A stretch of DNA of 64,000 nucleotides from the NCBI GenBank assembly GCA_022820925.1, contig JAJEEO010000007.1:124001-188000 (forward strand). The letters are read 5' to 3'. The translations under genes were made by a program, and so were the position numbers. Of this stretch, positions 24,896 to 34,486 are shown one piece after another. The DNA comes from Acidimicrobiia bacterium (GTDB taxonomy: Bacteria > Actinomycetota > Acidimicrobiia > Acidimicrobiales > Poriferisodalaceae). Positions within the stretch are counted from its first letter, which is position 1, and each line of letters begins with the position of its first letter. The notes under the pieces were generated by a model, which worked only from the letters and a program-made list of their open reading frames with translations, was not told the origin of the DNA and did no database searches.

Positions 24896-26155
24896 ATGCG
24901 CTTCAGCATCTTCTACGAACACCAGCTGCCGCGCCCGTGGGATGACGGGGCCGAGGCCCGCATCGTCCATGAGGCGCTCGAGCAGGTGCAGCTCGCCGAC
25001 AAGCTCGGATTCAGCACGGTGTGGGAAGTGGAGCACCACTTCCTGGAGGAGTATTCGCACTCCTCGGCGCCTGAGGTGTTCCTGTCGGCGTGCGCCGCGA
25101 CCACCCAGAACATCCGCATCGGGCACGGCATCGTGCCGGTGCTGCCGGGCTACAACCACCCGGCGCGGGTGGCCGAGCGCATCGGCACGCTCGACATCAT
25201 CTCGAACGGCCGGGTCGAGTTCGGCACCGGCGAGACCTCCAGCGACATGGAGCTCGGCGGCTTCGAGATAGCCCGCGCCGACAAGCGGGCCATGTGGGAA
25301 GAAACGGTCCCCGAGATCGCCAAGATGATGGCGCAGTCGCCGTACGAGGGGCACACGGGCAAGTTCTTCTCGATGCCGGCGCGCAACGTGGTGCCCAAGC
25401 CGTTGCAGCGCCCTCACCCGCCGATGTGGGTGGCGTGCAGCCAGCGCGACACGATCCTGATGGCGGGCCAGCGCGGCCTCGGAGCGCTGAGCTTTTCGTT
25501 CATCGATCCCGACGAGGCTCGCCAGTGGGTGTCGGACTACTACGCCGCCTTCGAGGCCTGCACCGACCCGGCGGGCTTGGCGCCGAATCCCAACATCGCG
25601 GTGACGACGGGCTTCATGTGCCACCCCAATGAGCAGACGGCGCTCGACCGGGGCCTCGACGGCTTTCATTTCTTTGCGTACTCGCTGCTGCACTACTACG
25701 CGTTCGGCACCCACACGCCAGGCGCGACCGACATCTGGAGCCAGTTCGAGGAGAACCGCGAGGAGATGGGGTTTGCCAAGCTGACCGCCACTGTGCAGGA
25801 AGCGGTGGGCTCGGAGGGCGCCGACAACCTGGTGACGGAGGGCGGGCTGGACTCGCTGCGCGGCTGCATCGGCACGCCGGACCAGATCCGCGAGTTCGTG
25901 CGGGCCTACGAGGACGCCGGCGTGGACGAGCTGATCTTCGTGAGCCAGGCCGGTCGCAACCGCCACGAGGACATCTGCGAGTCAATGGAGCTGTTCGCCC
26001 GCGAGGTCATGGGAGAATTCGCCGAGCGTGCCCCCGAGCGGGAAGCCCGCAAGCGTGAGCGCTACGCGGAAACCATCGAGCGGCTCCAGAACTTCCACAA
26101 CCTCGACCTGGCGCCCGAGGTCACCACCGCCGTGCAGGCTGCCGCTACCGCCTGA
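24896..26155 (+). CDS. luciferase-like (LLM) flavin/F420-dependent oxidoreductase
   Basis: A 419-residue bacterial-luciferase-fold protein starting MRFSIFYEHQLPRPWDD behind GAAGGGG. Landmarks are EVEHHFLEEYSHSSAPEVFL (about 40-60), the LGHGIV-type strand IRIGHGIVPV, and TLDIISNGRVEFGTGE, the usual flavin-site region. It is closely similar to the protein at 41617, including an extended C-terminal helical region, which suggests duplication. Such enzymes are FMN- or F420-dependent monooxygenases or dehydrogenases; cofactor and substrate are not readable from sequence. Four family members lie in this window (24896, 33439, 41617, 50162). Confidence 0.88.
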   Translation: MRFSIFYEHQLPRPWDDGAEARIVHEALEQVQLADKLGFSTVWEVEHHFLEEYSHSSAPEVFLSACAATTQNIRIGHGIVPVLPGYNHPARVAERIGTLDIISNGRVEFGTGETSSDMELGGFEIARADKRAMWEETVPEIAKMMAQSPYEGHTGKFFSMPARNVVPKPLQRPHPPMWVACSQRDTILMAGQRGLGALSFSFIDPDEARQWVSDYYAAFEACTDPAGLAPNPNIAVTTGFMCHPNEQTALDRGLDGFHFFAYSLLHYYAFGTHTPGATDIWSQFEENREEMGFAKLTATVQEAVGSEGADNLVTEGGLDSLRGCIGTPDQIREFVRAYEDAGVDELIFVSQAGRNRHEDICESMELFAREVMGEFAERAPEREARKRERYAETIERLQNFHNLDLAPEVTTAVQAAATA

Positions 26156-26159
26156 ATCG

Positions 26160-27692
26160 CTACAGGACGCCGTCCCAGAGGCTGACCTCGTCGTCGGCGG
26201 GGCGGTTGGCCAGGCGGCACTCGGCGTCAAGCAGCATCGTCGGACGTGTCTCGGCGTTCCAGCGGGGCCAGTCGGGCAATCCGTCGTGGTTCGGGTTGCC
26301 CTCGGTGGCGAAGCGCACCCACGCGTCGTGGGTGTTCGTCACGAGGTCGCGCGGCGGGTCGTCGCCCACGAAGCCGCGTGCCATCTCGTTGTCCACCTGG
26401 TCGAAGGTGAACGGCACCTCGAGGAAATGGTGGGCACCCCACTCGCCGTCGCCTGCTGGTGTGCGCCAGTCGAAGCGGTACATCCAGGTGTCGGGGTTGT
26501 GCGCGGCCTGCGCATCGGCGAGGCGGATGGCCGGCACCGTGAAGATCCGGTCGGTCTCGACTGCTGCGGCCAGCTCGTGCGGTGCCGCACCCGGCCGGTT
26601 CGAGGTGTAGAGCTCCAGGGCCGCGTCGCCGTCCTTGCCGGCCATGCCGAAGACCGCACCGACGCTGGCCCGGACGAGTTCTTCGTTGAACATCTCCTTG
26701 AGATCCACGACGAAGATCAGCGCCTCTTCCATGGTGGTGCCGATCATCACCTTCACGTCCGACGCTGCGCCCGCAGCGATGGCGTCGATCGGCCGCTGAG
26801 GCAGCTCCTCGGTGAAGAACGTGGGCTGAAACGCCATGGCCGTTGCTGCGGCTTCGCGGTACTTGACGGGATCGCGGGTGGCCCCGAGGTCCTCGACCAC
26901 GCCGATCTGCGCGGCCAGCAGGTCGTCATTGCTGACCGCCGCCAGCCCGGCGGTGTCGCCCGGCTTCACCCCGACGGCATCGAGCACATAGCCGCTGATG
27001 AGCGACGCAGTCTCGGCGCTGATGCCGTTGTGAGCGGCGCCGCTCTGGGGAACGGCTGCGCGGAACAGGCCCTTGGCCGCAGGCATCGCCATGAGCGTCG
27101 AGCAGCTCATGCCGCCCGCCGACTCGCCGGCGATGGTGACCTTGGACGGGTCGCCGCCGAATGCGCCGATGTTGTCCTGCACCCACTGCAGCGCGGCGAC
27201 CTGGTCGAGCATGCCGAGGTTGCCCGAGGCGGAGAGCTCTCCGAAGTGCTCGGCCAGATTCATGAAGCCCTGCACGCCGAGCCGGTAGTTGATCGTCACG
27301 CACACGACGCCGTCGCGGGCGAACGCTGCACCGTTGTATACGTCGTCGATGCCGCTGCCGGCGTAGAAGGCACCGCCGTGGATCCACACCAGCACCGGCA
27401 GGCCGCCCGCGCCCGGGTCCGGCGTCCACACGTTCAGCTGCAGGCAGTCGTCGCCCGCAGGATTGGGCGGCGTGCCGAGCTCGCCGAAGATGCCGGGCAT
27501 CGGCTGCTGCAGCGGCACGGCGCCGAAGGCCGACGCATCGCGTACGCCGTCCCAACCGGCCGGGGCTGCCGGCGGCTGGAACCGCAGATCGCCCACCGGC
27601 GGTGCCGCATACGGGATGCCCTTGTAGGCGTGAACGCCCTGGTCGTCGCCCCCGGCCAGCCTTCCTGAGCCAATCGTCACTTCTGCAGCCAT
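26160..27692 (-). CDS. type-B carboxylesterase/lipase family protein
   Basis: A 510-residue alpha/beta hydrolase of the cholinesterase-like family. The oxyanion segment is WIHGGAFYAGSG (about 103-114) and the nucleophile motif is GESAGG with S191. Conserved blocks AYKGIPYAAPPVGDLRF and EDCLQLNVWTP-like (DDCLQLNVWTP, 81-91) are present. It has no signal peptide, so it is probably cytoplasmic and acts on small esters. The ATG at 27692 follows a GGGGCAGAC ribosome site; the frame begins 17 codons earlier but without support. It converges on the luciferase-like gene with a four-base gap. Confidence 0.9.
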   Translation of the reverse strand: MAAEVTIGSGRLAGGDDQGVHAYKGIPYAAPPVGDLRFQPPAAPAGWDGVRDASAFGAVPLQQPMPGIFGELGTPPNPAGDDCLQLNVWTPDPGAGGLPVLVWIHGGAFYAGSGIDDVYNGAAFARDGVVCVTINYRLGVQGFMNLAEHFGELSASGNLGMLDQVAALQWVQDNIGAFGGDPSKVTIAGESAGGMSCSTLMAMPAAKGLFRAAVPQSGAAHNGISAETASLISGYVLDAVGVKPGDTAGLAAVSNDDLLAAQIGVVEDLGATRDPVKYREAAATAMAFQPTFFTEELPQRPIDAIAAGAASDVKVMIGTTMEEALIFVVDLKEMFNEELVRASVGAVFGMAGKDGDAALELYTSNRPGAAPHELAAAVETDRIFTVPAIRLADAQAAHNPDTWMYRFDWRTPAGDGEWGAHHFLEVPFTFDQVDNEMARGFVGDDPPRDLVTNTHDAWVRFATEGNPNHDGLPDWPRWNAETRPTMLLDAECRLANRPADDEVSLWDGVL

Positions 27693-27803
27693 GTCTGCCC
27701 CCTGTCGTTGCGCGGCGATGCTACGCGCGAGTCCGAGGGCCATTGGCCGGCTGGAGACCGGCCGGACCGCTGCGGCGGCTGCGAAGTAGCGTGCGAGGGC
27801 TCA

Positions 27804-27885
27804 GAGGCTGAGCCGTGAGGCGAAGCCGTGGCCCGAGCGGCCCGTGAGCGTCAGCGAACAAGAGCGGGAAACGACAGGTGCGACA
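27804..27885 (+). repeat. dispersed ~80-bp leader repeat, copy A
   Basis: This 82-base segment runs from GAGGCTGAGCCG through GTGGCCCGAGCGGCCCGTGA to CGACAGGTGCGACA. It lies 45 bases upstream of the MFS gene start, in the same orientation. It is the best reference copy of the four in the window. Confidence 0.85.
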
Positions 27886-27930
27886 ACCAGTAGGCGCACT
27901 TCTCCGCGCGACTGCTCTCGGGGGACGGCA

Positions 27931-29088
27931 GTGAACGGCGAGTGGCGCCGGGTGCTGCTGTACATCGCCGGTTCGATGGGGCCGCTCGGCACCTTCGTGA
28001 TGCTGCCGATGTTCCCCGAGCTGCGCACCGCGTACACGGTCACCACCGGCCAGCTCGGCTGGGCGCTGTGGTGTTACCTCCTTCCGTTTGCGGGGCTGCT
28101 GCTGGTGTCAGGCACGATCGCGGACCGTTGGGGTCGCTCGCGGATATTGCGCCCGGCGATCGCCTTGTACGCCGTCGCGACAGCGGGGTGCGCCATCGCG
28201 CCGTCCTACCTGTGGTTCCTGGTAGCTCGCGTCGCCCAAGGGTCGATGAACGCGTTTATCACGCCGCTGCTTCTGGCAGCGCTGACCGAGTCCGTAGCCG
28301 CATCTGGCGTCGGTCGGATCGTGGGGCGCTATGCGGCCGGTCAGGCGCTGGGCCAGCTGATGGCGCCGATTCTGGGAGGCCTGAGTGCCGATGTGAACTG
28401 GCGCCTGGCATTTCTGGGGACGGCCGTCATCGGTGCCGTCATCGCCCTGCTGATGCCGAAGCCCGCCGACGCGGGCACCGGCGCTGGCACCCCGGCTCGG
28501 ACGTTAGGTGCGCCACCTCGAATGCGGACCTTGCTGCGCCGCCCGATGCTGCTGCTCGCTGCCACCGCGCTGCTGAGCGCTCTCGGCCCCATCGGGGCGC
28601 GTGTGCTCGTGGGCCTGAGCAGCCGTGATGTCATCGGGCTGACGGGATTCGGCGCCGGTCTGCTGCTGTTCGCGGGCGGCGCGGCGGGCATGGCGGCCGC
28701 ACCGCTGTGGGGGATCGTGCTGGATCGCTGGGGAGGGCGGCAGGCAGCCACTGTGGCGATCGCCGTTTGTTCGGGACTCGTGGCGATGTTGCCGGCAGCT
28801 CGATCGACGTGGACACTCGCCGTCATCTGGTTCGTCGCAGGCGCCGCGACGCAGACTGTCGTGGTCAGCTTTCAATCGCTCGCCTCGGTGGCTGCACCTG
28901 ACAACCGGGCGGGCGCTCTCTCGTTCACCTTGTCGCATCGTTTCGCGGGTCACGCCGTCGGCTCGGTTGTCTGGCTGCCCGTGTTCACGGTCAGCCCGAC
29001 GTTCGCCTATCTCGCCTCGGCCGCGATCGGCGTGCTGGCCCTTGTCACGGTGCTGGCGAGCGGGCTCAACACGCGCGAACTGAGATGA
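27931..29088 (+). CDS. MFS transporter
   Basis: A 385-residue polytopic protein of about twelve membrane helices. The loop between helices 2 and 3 has the major facilitator pattern GTIADRWGRSRILRP, and a related motif recurs in the second half (GIVLDRWGGRQAA). The GTG at 27931 follows GGGGGA and gives a normal N-terminus (MNGEWRRVLLYIAGS). The frame from 27844 only translates the dispersed repeat. It is likely an efflux or uptake carrier for a small molecule. It lies between the esterase and Mo-hydroxylase genes, both on the opposite strand, which says little about substrate. Confidence 0.88.
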   Translation: MNGEWRRVLLYIAGSMGPLGTFVMLPMFPELRTAYTVTTGQLGWALWCYLLPFAGLLLVSGTIADRWGRSRILRPAIALYAVATAGCAIAPSYLWFLVARVAQGSMNAFITPLLLAALTESVAASGVGRIVGRYAAGQALGQLMAPILGGLSADVNWRLAFLGTAVIGAVIALLMPKPADAGTGAGTPARTLGAPPRMRTLLRRPMLLLAATALLSALGPIGARVLVGLSSRDVIGLTGFGAGLLLFAGGAAGMAAAPLWGIVLDRWGGRQAATVAIAVCSGLVAMLPAARSTWTLAVIWFVAGAATQTVVVSFQSLASVAAPDNRAGALSFTLSHRFAGHAVGSVVWLPVFTVSPTFAYLASAAIGVLALVTVLASGLNTRELR

Positions 29089-29124
29089 GTCCGCCGTCGA
29101 TGCCGATGTGATGCGGGGCGGTTG

Positions 29125-31389
29125 CTAGCTCGCGTGAAGGTGCTGCCAGACGCGCTCGGCAGTGCAGGGCAGCTCGATGTGGCGCACCCCGAGATGCGAC
29201 AGCGCATCGATCACGGCGTTCTGCACGGCCGGCGTGGCGCCGATGGTGCCCGACTCGCCGATGCCCTTCACGCCGAGGGGGTTGCGATCGGTCGGAGTCT
29301 CCATGGGAATCCGCTCGATGCTCGGCAGCTCGGCGGCCGACGCAATGGCGTAGTCCATGAAGTTGGCGGTCAGCGGGTTGCCGTCGTCGTCGTAGACGAA
29401 CACCTCGCCGAGCGCGTGGGCGATGCCGGAGGCCACGCCGCCGTGCACCTGGCCTTCGACGATCATCGGGTTCACGATGACGCCGGCGTCGTCGCACGTC
29501 ACGTGGCGCAGCGCGGTGACCTGGCCGGTGTCGCGGTCCACTTCCACGACTGAGAGCTGAACCCCGAAGGGAAAGGTGGCACCCGGCGGCTGGAAATCGC
29601 TCTCGGCCTGAAGCTCACGGCCCTCGGACTCGTTGACGTGCGCCGCGACCTGGGCCCAGTCGAGCGAGCGGGCCGGCGTGCCCGCAACGGCGAACGTGCC
29701 CGCATCGGCGTCGAGCACAATGTCGGCAGGATCGGCTTCGAGCATCGCGGCTGCCGCCTGCTTGGCCGATTCGATCACAGCTTCGGCCGCCTCGAAGACA
29801 GCAACCCCGCCCGACTGGAGCGAGCGGGAGCCGCCGGTGCCGCCGCCACGTTTCACCTCGTCGGTGTCGCCATGGCGGACCTCGATCCGATCGAATGGAA
29901 TGCCGGTGGCATCGCTGGCGATCTGCGCATAGGCCGTGTGGTGCCCCTGGCCGTGGTTCGACGATCCCGTCAGCACCAGCGCCGAGCCATCGGGGCGGAC
30001 CTCCATGCTGCCGAACTCCGGGCCGACGACGGGGTTGGAGATCTCCACGTACGCGCACCAGCCGAGGCCGAGCAGCTTCGTGTCTCCCCGCGCGAGCCGC
30101 CGCTGCTGCTCGGCCCGCAATGCCGGGTAGTCAGCGGCCTCGATGACCGCGTCGAGGGCTTTGGCGTACTCGCCGGAGTCCATCTCGCTGCCGGTGGGTG
30201 TCGTGAACGGGAACGACTCGGGCGGGATGAAGTTGCGGCGGCGCAGCTCGCTGGGGTCCATCCCGATCTCGGCCGCGAACACGTCCATCATCCGTTCGAT
30301 CGCCAGCGTCGCCTCGGGGCGCCCAGCGCCGCGGTACGCGCCGATGGGTGCGGTGTTGGTCGTGACCGAGTTGGTGTTGACCGACACCTTGTCGATGTCG
30401 TACACGCCGCTCGCCACCATCCGCACGAACATCGGCAGCAGTGCGCCGATCATCGGGTAGGCGCCCGAGTCCTGCAGCGCGTCCACCGAGTACGCCGTGA
30501 TGTTGCCGTCGCGGCTGCCGCCGAGTCGGGCCACATACGAGATGGCCCTTCCGTGAGCGAGGCCGAGCATGCTCTCCGAACGCGTCTCGGTCCAGCGGAC
30601 CGGCCGTTCGAGGCGGCAGGTGAGCCGGGCGACGACGAAGTCCTCGACGTAGTTGGCGTTCTTGGTGCCGAAGCCGCCGCCGACATCGGGCGTGATCACG
30701 TGCACCTGGTCTTGCTCCAAGCCGCAGAATCCGGCGAGGACGTCTCGTGAGCGGTGCGGGAATTGGGTGCATGCCCAGTAGGTGAGGCGCTGCTCGGCGG
30801 GGTCCCACGAGGCGAGGGCGGCACGCGGTTCGATCGGGGCGCCGCTCAGGCGGGGATTGTCGAACGCCAGCTCGACGGTGACCTCGCAGTCGTCGAACAG
30901 GCCGTCCTCGTCGCCGCGGGGTATGGCGAAGACCGTGTTGGTGCCCGCCTCGGGGAACAGCAGCTTGTCGTTGCCGGCGGCTTCGGCGGTATCGATGACG
31001 GCGTCGAGCGGTTCGTAGTCGGCATACACCAGCTCGGCCGCGTCAGTGGCTGCGTGACGCGACTCCGCGACCACCACGGCGAAGGGATCGCCTACATAGC
31101 GCACCCGGTCCGTCGCCAGCGGCGAGCGCAGCATCTGCTGGTTCAGCACCGGCATCGAGGGCGGGTCGGCGCTGAGATCGAGATCGGCCGCGGTGTACAC
31201 GCCGACCACGCCTGGCATCCCGGCGGCGTCTGCAGTGTGGATGGCAGTGATGTCTGCGTGGGCCATCACCGAGCGGACAAACACCGCGTGCAGCGCGCCC
31301 GGGCAGTCCACGTCGTCGACGTAGGTGCCGCCGACGGTCAGGTAGGCAGGGTCTTCCTTGCGCACGACGCGCGTGCCGATCATGCTCAT
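29125..31389 (-). CDS. xanthine dehydrogenase/CoxL-family molybdenum hydroxylase, large subunit
   Basis: A 754-residue molybdopterin-binding subunit, second of its type here. Signatures are the N-terminal VRKEDPAYLTVGGTYVDDV, then DVGGGFGTKNANYVEDF, the loop GAYRGAGRPEA (the AYRGAGR form typical of so-called form II CO dehydrogenase-like proteins) and GIGESGTIG with the catalytic Glu. The loop sequence rules out a classical CO dehydrogenase. As with the gene at 6529, no FAD or [2Fe-2S] subunit gene is beside it. It is followed on the opposite strand by the MFS gene and preceded on the same strand by the Baeyer-Villiger-type gene, so the two oxidases may share a pathway. Confidence 0.88.
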   Translation of the reverse strand: MSMIGTRVVRKEDPAYLTVGGTYVDDVDCPGALHAVFVRSVMAHADITAIHTADAAGMPGVVGVYTAADLDLSADPPSMPVLNQQMLRSPLATDRVRYVGDPFAVVVAESRHAATDAAELVYADYEPLDAVIDTAEAAGNDKLLFPEAGTNTVFAIPRGDEDGLFDDCEVTVELAFDNPRLSGAPIEPRAALASWDPAEQRLTYWACTQFPHRSRDVLAGFCGLEQDQVHVITPDVGGGFGTKNANYVEDFVVARLTCRLERPVRWTETRSESMLGLAHGRAISYVARLGGSRDGNITAYSVDALQDSGAYPMIGALLPMFVRMVASGVYDIDKVSVNTNSVTTNTAPIGAYRGAGRPEATLAIERMMDVFAAEIGMDPSELRRRNFIPPESFPFTTPTGSEMDSGEYAKALDAVIEAADYPALRAEQQRRLARGDTKLLGLGWCAYVEISNPVVGPEFGSMEVRPDGSALVLTGSSNHGQGHHTAYAQIASDATGIPFDRIEVRHGDTDEVKRGGGTGGSRSLQSGGVAVFEAAEAVIESAKQAAAAMLEADPADIVLDADAGTFAVAGTPARSLDWAQVAAHVNESEGRELQAESDFQPPGATFPFGVQLSVVEVDRDTGQVTALRHVTCDDAGVIVNPMIVEGQVHGGVASGIAHALGEVFVYDDDGNPLTANFMDYAIASAAELPSIERIPMETPTDRNPLGVKGIGESGTIGATPAVQNAVIDALSHLGVRHIELPCTAERVWQHLHAS

Positions 31390-31549
31390 GGGACGGGTGA
31401 TCCTCCGATTGCGGCGCTAGGGGTGAGTGATGATTCGGGCCGCAGCTCTGGTGTGCAACGGCCGGAGAGTAGCCACCAACTGCCCCTGAGACCACACCCG
31501 TCCGGCGTCCGCGGCGCCTCAGGGCCGCTGCAGCTGATCGAACGCAGCG

Positions 31550-33247
31550 CTACGAGGTGGCTGCCAGCTCCCGCTCGGTGCTGAAGGCGATTTCCTGGTA
31601 GTCGCCGTCGGCGACCTCGTCGATGCGGCGCTTGTACTTGGGGGCGCCGCCGTTGTACACGAAGTACCGGATCGTGCCCGCTTCGTGACCGTCGATGTTC
31701 GAGTTGTACCCGGTGAACCAACCCTGCGCCTTGCGCATCAGCATCATGCTGTACATCTCGATGACGTGGTTGGTCCACTCCCGCTCGGCATCGGCGTCAG
31801 CCTCGAAGCGGGTGTAGCCGTTCTCCCAGACGAAGTCCATCAGGCCGGTGATCCACTCGACGCCGATCTCGATGCCCCGCGGGTAGTTGGTGGAGGCTGA
31901 GCCGCTCTGCGGGCCGGCGATCGTGAGCAGGTTCGGGAAGCCGTTGACCATCATGCCCAGGAAGGTGACCGGGCCGTCGGACCACTTGTCAGCCAGCCGC
32001 TGACCGCCGCTGCCCCGGAAGTCGATGCGGTCGAACGCGCCGGTCATGGCGTCGAAGCCGGTGGCGTAGACGATCAAGTCGAATTCGTAGTGCTGATCGG
32101 AGGTCTGGATGCCGGTGGGGGTGATGCGCTCGATCGGGGTCTCCTGCAGGTCGACCAGCGAGACGTTCGGCCGGTTGTACGTCTCGTAGTAGTGCGTCTC
32201 GAGCGGGACCCGCTGCACGCCGAATCCGTGGTCCTTGGGGATGAGCTTCTCGGCGATGACCGGGTCGTCGACCCGCTCGCGGATCTTGTCGGCGATGAAC
32301 GCAGACAGCTCGGCGTTGGCCTCCTCGTCGAAGAAGATCTCTCGGTAGTTGGCCATCCAGATCCCGAATCCGGGCTCGCCGTAGAGCTTCTCCCACATCG
32401 CGCGGCGCTCCTCGGCAGAGACGTTGTGGAAGCCGGTACGGATCGGCTCGTGCTCGAAGCCGCCCGGCGTGCGAGCGCACTGGGCGAAGATGTCGTCGTA
32501 GCGATCGCGAATGCCCTCCATCTCCTCGGGGGAGATCTCGCTGTTGTGCAGCGGGGCGCACCAGTTGGGGCGCCGCTGGAAGACCGTCAGGTGCTCGGCC
32601 TGCTCGCCGATGGCCGCAATGGCCTGCACGCCGGTGGCACCGGTGCCGATGACTGCCACTCGCTTGCCCTTGATCTCGACCGGCTCGGCGGGCCAGTGGT
32701 AGGTGTGGAACGACGGTCCTTCGAACACGTCGGTGCCGTCGAAGTTGACGCCCTCGATGCGGGGATAGGTGGGCGCAGACAGCAGGCCCAGCGCGGTCAG
32801 CAGGAAGCGGCAGCTCAGGTCGCGGCCGTCGCCGAGGTGCAGGCGCCACTTGCCTGCCTCGTCGTCGAAGTGGGCCGACTCGACCGTGCAGTTGAACTGC
32901 ATGTACTTGCGCAGGTCGAACTTCTCGGCCACATAGTTGAGGTAGCGCAGGTTCTCGGGCTGGCCCGAGAAGCGCTCCTTCCAGTGCCACTCCTCGAGCA
33001 GTTCGTCGGAGAACGAGTAGCCGTAGGTGTAGCTCTCGGAGTCGAAGCGGCAGCCGGGGTAGCGGTTCCAGAACCAGGTGCCGCCGAGGTCGCTGCCCAT
33101 CTCGAGCACGGTCGCGTGGACGCCGCGCTCGGCCAGCCGGTACATCTGGTAGATGCCCGCGACGCCGGCGCCGATGATGATGACCTCGTAGTCGTTGGTG
33201 CTGTCGGCGCTGCCGTTCGAGGTTCCGTTGGTCGCTGCTGCTGCCAT
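31550..33247 (-). CDS. Baeyer-Villiger-type flavin-containing monooxygenase
   Basis: A 565-residue NADPH/FAD monooxygenase. The FAD site is IIGAGVAGI (24-32), the second Rossmann motif is IGTGATG (200-206), and between them lies the Baeyer-Villiger fingerprint FEGPSFHTYHWP (175-186; pattern FxGxxxHxxxWP). Such enzymes insert oxygen next to a ketone, giving esters or lactones, for example from cyclic or steroid ketones. Start ATG 33247 has a GGGGAGA ribosome site; the frame upstream to 33346 is not needed. The downstream Mo-hydroxylase and the neighbouring esterase would fit an oxidation-hydrolysis route, which is inference. Confidence 0.92.
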   Translation of the reverse strand: MAAAATNGTSNGSADSTNDYEVIIIGAGVAGIYQMYRLAERGVHATVLEMGSDLGGTWFWNRYPGCRFDSESYTYGYSFSDELLEEWHWKERFSGQPENLRYLNYVAEKFDLRKYMQFNCTVESAHFDDEAGKWRLHLGDGRDLSCRFLLTALGLLSAPTYPRIEGVNFDGTDVFEGPSFHTYHWPAEPVEIKGKRVAVIGTGATGVQAIAAIGEQAEHLTVFQRRPNWCAPLHNSEISPEEMEGIRDRYDDIFAQCARTPGGFEHEPIRTGFHNVSAEERRAMWEKLYGEPGFGIWMANYREIFFDEEANAELSAFIADKIRERVDDPVIAEKLIPKDHGFGVQRVPLETHYYETYNRPNVSLVDLQETPIERITPTGIQTSDQHYEFDLIVYATGFDAMTGAFDRIDFRGSGGQRLADKWSDGPVTFLGMMVNGFPNLLTIAGPQSGSASTNYPRGIEIGVEWITGLMDFVWENGYTRFEADADAEREWTNHVIEMYSMMLMRKAQGWFTGYNSNIDGHEAGTIRYFVYNGGAPKYKRRIDEVADGDYQEIAFSTERELAATS

Positions 33248-33399
33248 GTCTGGTCTCCCCCAATTGAGATCGTACGGCGCATCGCCGGATCGAGCGGCTG
33301 CGAATTCGCGGGTGTCGTCGCCAGCTCTCCGGACCTGTCTCCTCACAATAGTCGAACGCGCATTAGGAAATTTTGTGGCCGCTCTGGGTCGACTGGTGA

Positions 33400-33424
33400 G
33401 CCAGGCCGGCCCGGCCGGCCTGGC
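33400..33424 (+). promoter_or_regulatory. strong GC hairpin just before a luciferase-like gene
   Basis: Arms GCCAGGCCGGC and GCCGGCCTGGC are perfect 11-bp complements around three bases, ending 14 bases before ATG 33439. No purine-rich ribosome site lies between hairpin and start. It may control initiation or be an operator in the divergent promoter region. Confidence 0.45.
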
Positions 33425-33438
33425 CCTAGTCTCCGACC

Positions 33439-34461
33439 ATGGCTCAACCTCTGCGATTCGGCGTCGTCCACGATCTGCGCAGCCCGCCCGGCAGCGAGGT
33501 GACGCTGCCCGAGATGTACGCGCAGGCGCTCGACCAGCTCGAAATGGCGGATGAGCTGGGATTCGAGCTGGCGTGGTTCACCGAGCACCATTTCCTCGAC
33601 GACGGCCACCTGCCCAATTTCGTCCCGATGGCGGGAGCGGTGGCGGCGCGCACGTCCCGCCTTCGCATCTCCACCGACATTCTGCTGGCGCCGTTCGTCC
33701 ACCCAGTCCGGTTGGCTGAGGATCTCGCCGTGCTCGACAACATCTCGGGCGGGCGTATCGAGCTCGGCATCGGCATGGGTTACGCGGCGCACGAATTCCG
33801 CGGCTTCGGCATACCGCAGTCGCGCCGGGTGTCGCTCACCGAGGAGCTGGTGCAGATCCTGCGGTTGGCATGGCAAGGCGAGCCGTTCAGCTTCGAGGGC
33901 AAGCGCTGGCGCTTCGACGATCTGCTGGTGACCCCGGCGCCGGTGCAGCCAGGCGGCCCGCCGCTGTGGATTGCCGGGATGAGCAGCAATGCGGCCGTGC
34001 GGGCCGCCCGCTTCGACACCCACCTGCTGCCGCAGGGTGCTCCCGAGGTCGTGTTGGAGCCGTGGAAGGACGAGCTGCGGGCCTCGGGCCGTGATCCTGA
34101 CGACTACCGCGTGGGCATCATCCGCTCGGTTTTCGTGACCGATGATCGTGAGGGCGCCTGGCAGCAGATCAGGGAGGCGGAGCGCTACCGGGCGGGCGTG
34201 TACGCCCGGTTCTTTGCCGAGACACCCGACACGTTCACCGCGTTCGATGCGTCGAAGGGTGCGATTCCCCAAGGCTGGATCGTCGGTGACGAGGACCACT
34301 GCACGGCCGAGCTGGTCGAGTTCATCGGGCAGTACGGCTTCACCGACGTGTGCACCTGGGGCGGACCGCCCGGCCTGCCGCCCTCGGTCATGAACGACTC
34401 GCTCGAGCGTCTCGGGCGCACCGTGATCCCGCGGGTGCGCGCCGCAGTCGAGGGCGGCTGA
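33439..34461 (+). CDS. luciferase-like (LLM) flavin/F420-dependent oxidoreductase
   Basis: A 340-residue luciferase-fold protein starting MAQPLRFGVVHDLRS. It has the pattern WFTEHHFLDDGHLPNF (about 48-63), STDILLAPFVHPVRLAEDLAVLDNISGGRIELGIGMGYA (about 77-115), and a C-terminal helix set. This shorter architecture differs from the two 410-420-residue paralogues at 24896 and 41617. FMN or F420 use and substrate are unknown. It is divergent from the Baeyer-Villiger-type gene across a 191-base gap that contains a strong hairpin next to its start. Confidence 0.88.
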   Translation: MAQPLRFGVVHDLRSPPGSEVTLPEMYAQALDQLEMADELGFELAWFTEHHFLDDGHLPNFVPMAGAVAARTSRLRISTDILLAPFVHPVRLAEDLAVLDNISGGRIELGIGMGYAAHEFRGFGIPQSRRVSLTEELVQILRLAWQGEPFSFEGKRWRFDDLLVTPAPVQPGGPPLWIAGMSSNAAVRAARFDTHLLPQGAPEVVLEPWKDELRASGRDPDDYRVGIIRSVFVTDDREGAWQQIREAERYRAGVYARFFAETPDTFTAFDASKGAIPQGWIVGDEDHCTAELVEFIGQYGFTDVCTWGGPPGLPPSVMNDSLERLGRTVIPRVRAAVEGG

Positions 34462-34486
34462 GACTGCGGCTGATGGGCTCTGCGCC

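Noticed and set aside
29125..31389. CO dehydrogenase large subunit CoxL
   Set aside because: The active-site loop is AYRGAGR, not the Cys-containing loop of form I CO dehydrogenase, and coxM/coxS are missing.
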